Positions 61,305 to 64,000 of a stretch of 64,000 nucleotides of DNA are shown here, one piece after another. Position numbers and translations under genes: made by a program. Under the pieces are notes generated by a model that made no database searches, was not told the DNA's origin, and saw only the letters and a list, made by a program, of their open reading frames with translations. This stretch comes from Pseudonocardia cypriaca. Lineage in GTDB: Bacteria > Actinomycetota > Actinomycetes > Mycobacteriales > Pseudonocardiaceae. The stretch is taken from contig NZ_VFPH01000001.1 in NCBI RefSeq assembly GCF_006717045.1, forward strand, positions 2,356,001-2,420,000, read 5' to 3'. The number at the start of each line of letters is the position of its first letter. Positions within the stretch are counted from its first letter, which is position 1.

Positions 61305-61655
61305 TCAGTTCTGGCGCCGGTGGTGGATCGCGCGAACCTGCACGAGCGTCGGGTCGTACGACGTGGCGAGCGCCGCCGACTCGACGATGTGCTCGCGCAC
61401 GTCCGGGAGCTGCATCGCGGCCTTGTAGGCGCGCTCGCTGGCCCACTGGGCGTAGTTGATGACACGCGTGCCGTCCAGGCTCGCGTGCAGGTTCGCGGAG
61501 ATGAAGCCGGGCGTCGTCGCGAAGACGGCGGTCGTGGCGCGTTCGAGAGCGGCGACGAGCTCGTCCTGACGCTGCGGCTCGACGGTGAAGACGTTGACCA
61601 GGGTCACCTCGTCAGTACTCGCGGTCACGGTGATCGTGGTTTCCGGGCTGGTCAT
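61305..61655 (-). CDS. Antibiotic biosynthesis monooxygenase (ABM) domain protein
   Basis: The product is 116 residues. TLVNVFTVEPQRQDELVAALERATTAVFATTPGFISANLHASLDGTRVINYAQWASERAYKAAM has the ABM ferredoxin-like fold signature. The real substrate is unknown; quinone formation or a polyketide-like step is possible. The ATG at 61655 follows GAGGAG; an upstream ATG at 61670 lacks one. It is divergent from the MarR gene with two operators in between, so it is most likely the MarR target. A 272-bp gap separates its end from the dehydratase gene. Confidence 0.88.
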   Translation of the reverse strand: MTSPETTITVTASTDEVTLVNVFTVEPQRQDELVAALERATTAVFATTPGFISANLHASLDGTRVINYAQWASERAYKAAMQLPDVREHIVESAALATSYDPTLVQVRAIHHRRQN

Positions 61656-61675
61656 GGCGGATCTCCTCATTGGCT

Positions 61676-61693
61676 ATGTCAGGACTCTGACAT
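61676..61693. promoter_or_regulatory. MarR-type operator 1
   Basis: ATGTCAGGACTCTGACAT is an 18-bp inverted repeat with perfect 6-bp arms (ATGTCA/TGACAT). It is 20 bp from the ABM start and 42 bp (four helical turns) from operator 2, so both face the same side of DNA. Confidence 0.75.
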
Positions 61694-61717
61694 CAGCGTA
61701 GACAGTGGCGCGCAGCT

Positions 61718-61735
61718 ATGTCAAAGTCCTGACAT
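61718..61735. promoter_or_regulatory. MarR-type operator 2, overlapping the marR-like start codon
   Basis: ATGTCAAAGTCCTGACAT has the same 6-bp arms as operator 1. Its last two bases are the first two of the MarR gene's ATG, so binding there should block MarR transcription: autorepression is expected. Confidence 0.75.
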
Positions 61736-62222
61736 GGAAGATGTGGCACCGGCCGGCGAGCTCCCGGACGTCACGGAGCGCTTGGGGTACCGCCTCAAAC
61801 GCGCCGCCGCGGCGCTCCGCTCCGCGATGGACAAGGCGCTGCGGGAGCACGGGCTGACGGTTCCGCAGTACGCCACCCTCGAGCTGCTCGACCAGCAGCC
61901 AGGCCTGTCCAACGCCCAGCTCGCGCGGGGCGCCTTCGTCACCCGGCAGTCCATGAACGTCGTGCTCCGCGGCCTGGTGGACAGCGGGCTCGTGTCCCGA
62001 CCGAGTACCGCTGAACACGGCCGCGCCCTGCCGGCTCTGCTGACGCCCGAGGGGCGCCGACGGCTCGCCGGCGCCCGCGCGGCGGTGTACGCCATCGACC
62101 AGCGGATCACCGACGTGGTTCCCGGGCACCGCCTCGGCGACCTGCTCGCTGACCTCGACCACATGGCGGAGGCGGTGGGCGAGGCCGGACCGGTGCCGGT
62201 GTTCGGCCAGGACGAGCGATGA
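61734..62222 (+). CDS. MarR family transcriptional regulator
   Basis: The product is 162 residues. The winged helix reads LTVPQYATLELLDQQPGLSNAQLARGAFVTRQSMNVVLRGLVDSGLVSRPSTAEHGRALPALLTPEGRRRL, flanked by dimerisation helices. It probably represses itself and the divergent ABM gene through the two TGTCA-N6-TGACA sites. No Cys in the domain suggests a small ligand rather than a thiol switch. No upstream ribosome site is present and the start lies at the second operator, so the mRNA may be nearly leaderless. Confidence 0.93.
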   Translation: MEDVAPAGELPDVTERLGYRLKRAAAALRSAMDKALREHGLTVPQYATLELLDQQPGLSNAQLARGAFVTRQSMNVVLRGLVDSGLVSRPSTAEHGRALPALLTPEGRRRLAGARAAVYAIDQRITDVVPGHRLGDLLADLDHMAEAVGEAGPVPVFGQDER

Positions 62223-62234
62223 CCGGCGCGGGCT

Positions 62235-62975
62235 CTAGCCCTGGCGGGTCGGCCGGATGGTCAGATCCCCGATCTCGACGTCGTCGGGCTGGTCGATCGC
62301 GAACGCGATCGCCCGGGCCACTGCCGTGGGGTCGATGCCCAGATCGGCCATGTTCCGCTTGACCTCCTCACGGACGGCCGGATCGTCGACGGCGTTGTCG
62401 ATGAGCTCGGTGCGGACGTAGCCAGGGGAGATCGACGTCGTCCGGAGGACCCCGTCCGTGCTCTCCTGCCGCAGGCCTTCCAGGAGGGTGCGCACCGCGT
62501 TCTTCGTCCCGGCGTACACCGCCTGGGTGGGCACGATCTTCAGGCCGGACGTCGAGACGACGGTGACGAGGTGGCCACTGCCCTGGCGGCGGAACACCGG
62601 CAGCGCCGCCGCGATCCCGTGCAGGACCCCCTTGACGTTCACGTCGACCATCGCCGACCAGCCCTCGACGTCCAGGTCGGCGACGGTGCTGATCCTGGTC
62701 ACCCCGGCGTTGCCCACCAGGACGTCCAGGCGGCCGAAGCGCTCCACCGCGACGTCGACGAGCGACCGGAGGTCGCCGGGCTCGGTGACGTCCACGCGAA
62801 CGGCGACCGCTTCGCCTCCTGCGGCCTCGATCTCGGCGACCAGGCGGTCGAGCCGGTCGGTGCGGCGGGCGCCGAGGACGACGGGTGCGCCGAGCGCGGC
62901 GAGGTGGCGAGCCGTCGCCTCACCGATCCCGCTGCTGGCGCCGGTGATGGCGACGACCTTGCCCTGGGTGGTCAT
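62235..62975 (-). CDS. SDR family oxidoreductase
   Basis: The product is 246 residues. TGASSGIGEATARHLAALGAPVVLGARRTDRL is the NADP-type cofactor loop (Arg after strand 2), NAGV follows, and the catalytic set is in VVSTSGLKIVPTQAVYAGTKNAVRTLLEGLRQES (Ser, Tyr, Lys). SPGYVRTEL is also typical. It is divergent from the TetR gene, which should control it. The start at 62975 has AGGGGG upstream; the same frame extends 20 residues further but crosses the operators. The substrate is unknown. Confidence 0.93.
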   Translation of the reverse strand: MTTQGKVVAITGASSGIGEATARHLAALGAPVVLGARRTDRLDRLVAEIEAAGGEAVAVRVDVTEPGDLRSLVDVAVERFGRLDVLVGNAGVTRISTVADLDVEGWSAMVDVNVKGVLHGIAAALPVFRRQGSGHLVTVVSTSGLKIVPTQAVYAGTKNAVRTLLEGLRQESTDGVLRTTSISPGYVRTELIDNAVDDPAVREEVKRNMADLGIDPTAVARAIAFAIDQPDDVEIGDLTIRPTRQG

Positions 62976-62996
62976 GACGATCCCCCTGCGTAGAAT

Positions 62997-63008
62997 GGAC
63001 ACATGTCC
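62997..63008. promoter_or_regulatory. TetR operator 1 overlapping the tetR-like start
   Basis: GGACACATGTCC differs by one base from the perfect palindrome at 63030-63041. TAGAAT at 62991-62996 is a good -10 box for the TetR gene with the start codon six bases downstream. The site covers the transcription and translation start. Confidence 0.6.
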
Positions 63009-63596
63009 GGTTACTCCGACGACCATAGCGGACACGTGTCCGATTCAGTCAAGGGGCGGCGTGCGGACGCGCAGCGCAACCGCGAGCGGATCTTGCAAGC
63101 GGCCCGCGAGCTCGTGCACGAGCCGGGAGAGCTGAAGCTCAACGCGGTCGCGAAGGCCTGCGGCGTCGGACAGGGCACCCTCTACCGGCACTTCCCGACG
63201 CGGGAGGACCTCCTCGCCGAGGTGTACCGCCGGGAGATGGACGAGCTGGTCGCCGCGGCTCCGCGGCTGCTGGAGACCCACGAGCCGCTGGACGCGTTGG
63301 CGGCGTGGTTCGACCGGGTCGCCGCGTACGCCCGGGTCAAGCGCGACGTGTTCGCCGCCGTCGAGGCGGGCATCTGGCGCGACCTCGCCGCCCACAGCCT
63401 CGGCCCGATCGGCGAGGCGGTGGAACTGCTGCTGGCCGCCTGTCGCGAGGCCGGCAGCGTGCGCGTCGACGCCGAGGCCCGCGACGTCATCGTGCTCATC
63501 AGCTGGTTGTCACGGCTGGACGACGCCGAGCTCGACGCGCGGGGGCCGCGGTTGCTGGCGATCATCGTCGACGGCCTTCGCGCGCGTCGCCCCTGA
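63003..63596 (+). CDS. TetR family transcriptional regulator
   Basis: The product is 197 residues. The HTH is RNRERILQAARELVHEPGELKLNAVAKACGVGQGTLYRHFPTREDLLAEVYRREMDEL (about 26-85), with a helical ligand domain after it. It is divergent from the SDR gene with two GGACAC-type palindromes, so it probably represses that gene and itself. The ATG at 63003 is six bases after TAGAAT, which suggests a leaderless transcript. A GTG at 63036 is also possible and would remove 11 residues outside the domain. Confidence 0.93.
   Translation: MSGYSDDHSGHVSDSVKGRRADAQRNRERILQAARELVHEPGELKLNAVAKACGVGQGTLYRHFPTREDLLAEVYRREMDELVAAAPRLLETHEPLDALAAWFDRVAAYARVKRDVFAAVEAGIWRDLAAHSLGPIGEAVELLLAACREAGSVRVDAEARDVIVLISWLSRLDDAELDARGPRLLAIIVDGLRARRP
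63030..63041. promoter_or_regulatory. TetR operator 2 (perfect palindrome)
   Basis: GGACACGTGTCC is a perfect 12-bp palindrome (14 with flanking C and G), 33 bp (about three turns) from operator 1. It sits inside the first codons of the TetR gene if the ATG start is right, or at its start if the GTG at 63036 is used. Confidence 0.65.
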
Positions 63597-63654
63597 GTCC
63601 GGCGCTCGCAGGTCGCGCGAGCCGCAACCGCTGAGGTGCTGCCAGGATCCCGGC

Positions 63655-64000
63655 ATGCGGATCAAGTGGCAGGTCGTCACCTTCGACGCGGCGGACATCG
63701 AGGCCGAGAGCGCATTCTGGGCCGGGGTCCTCGACGGAGAAGTCGACCGCGACGGTGACTGGCACATGGTGATGGTCGGCGGGGAACCTCGGATCGGTGT
63801 ACAGCTGGCGCCCGATCACGTCCCCCCGGACTGGCCGAACGGTGCGCCGCCGCAACAGATCCACCTCGACCTGTGGGTCGAGGACTTCCCGTCGGCCCAT
63901 GAGGCGGTCACGGCCCTGGGCGCCCGCGTCCTGAAAGAGGTCTCGCCGGGCGGTGACTTCCAGGTCTACGCCGACCCTGCCGGCCACCCCTTCTGCCTCT
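63655..64000 (+). CDS. VOC family protein, cut off by the window end
   Basis: The first 115 residues are visible: KWQVVTFDAADIEAESAFWAGVLDGEVDRDGDWHMVMVGGEPRIGVQLAPDHVPPDWPNGAPPQQIHLDLWVEDFPSAHEAVTALGARVLKE, then FQVYADPAGHPFCL. This matches the glyoxalase/bleomycin-resistance-like (VOC) proteins of actinobacteria, with FW...VLDGE early and YADPAGHPFC late. Metal residues are not all present in the visible part. The family is broad and the reaction cannot be named. The ATG is 58 bp after the TetR stop. Confidence 0.85.
   Translation, partial: MRIKWQVVTFDAADIEAESAFWAGVLDGEVDRDGDWHMVMVGGEPRIGVQLAPDHVPPDWPNGAPPQQIHLDLWVEDFPSAHEAVTALGARVLKEVSPGGDFQVYADPAGHPFCL

Noticed and set aside
1..64000. 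tRNA, rRNA, CRISPR arrays, prophage or complete insertion sequences
   Set aside because: None was recognised by eye on either strand; the only mobile element supported is the MITE at 55164-55324.

Overview
The window is very GC-rich and dense. It has many ATGA/GTGA stop-start overlaps, frequent GTG starts, large LuxR/SARP-type regulators, and DUF families typical of actinobacteria. Together these point to a high-GC actinomycete, most plausibly a Pseudonocardia-like member of the Pseudonocardiales; this is inferred from gene content only. I saw no rRNA, tRNA, CRISPR array or complete insertion sequence.

Layout. (1) 1-13.6 kb is accessory: small membrane proteins, a Nudix hydrolase, and two large LuxR/MalT-type ATP-dependent regulators facing a nest of four very small genes (6.05-7.28 kb). 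A helical-repeat protein, more membrane proteins, an ABM-domain protein and a CGNR-like protein follow. (2) 13.7-30.75 kb is a catabolic island. A divergent PadR-type repressor is followed by a CoA ligase, a three-part molybdenum hydroxylase interleaved with an enoyl-CoA hydratase, a LysR regulator, a P450, an MFS importer, an SDR, a sodium:solute symporter, a UbiD/UbiX pair, a VOC protein and a luciferase-like flavin oxidoreductase. Nearly all are translationally coupled, so they probably act in one aromatic or heteroaromatic acid pathway. The PadR-side promoter and the P450 promoter share a CGGA(n)CGTAC-like motif. (3) 31.0-34.9 kb holds an ACS-type transporter and a VanA/VanB-like Rieske oxygenase and reductase. 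(4) 35-50.8 kb is mixed: hydrolases, a DUF5996 protein, two giant SARP/AfsR-type regulators, a cupin plus SnoaL pair, a YkvA protein, a methyltransferase, an ECF41 sigma factor and a ferritin-like protein.

(5) 51.0-59.2 kb is a Nit1C-type cluster, the conserved nitrilase neighbourhood known from cyanobacteria (Sll0783-Sll0787) and Mycobacterium smegmatis (MSMEG_0565-0572). In pseudomonads such clusters have been linked to growth on cyanide as a nitrogen source. The order here is amidohydrolase, MSMEG_0572 family, radical SAM, GNAT/AIR-synthase fusion, nitrilase, flavin monooxygenase, second nitrilase-like protein, glycosyltransferase. The most striking find is here. The nitrilase gene carries a 161-bp MITE with 20-bp terminal inverted repeats and a CTAG/TA target duplication. 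The net 165-bp gain is in frame, so 55 residues are spliced into an otherwise intact E-K-C enzyme. The second nitrilase-like protein has lost both the catalytic Glu and the catalytic Cys (both Asp). Whether this cluster still makes an active nitrilase is therefore an open question.

(6) 59.3-64.0 kb has an IlvD/Edd dehydratase, an ABM-domain gene divergent from a MarR regulator with two clear operators, an SDR divergent from a TetR regulator with two palindromes, and a VOC protein cut by the window end.
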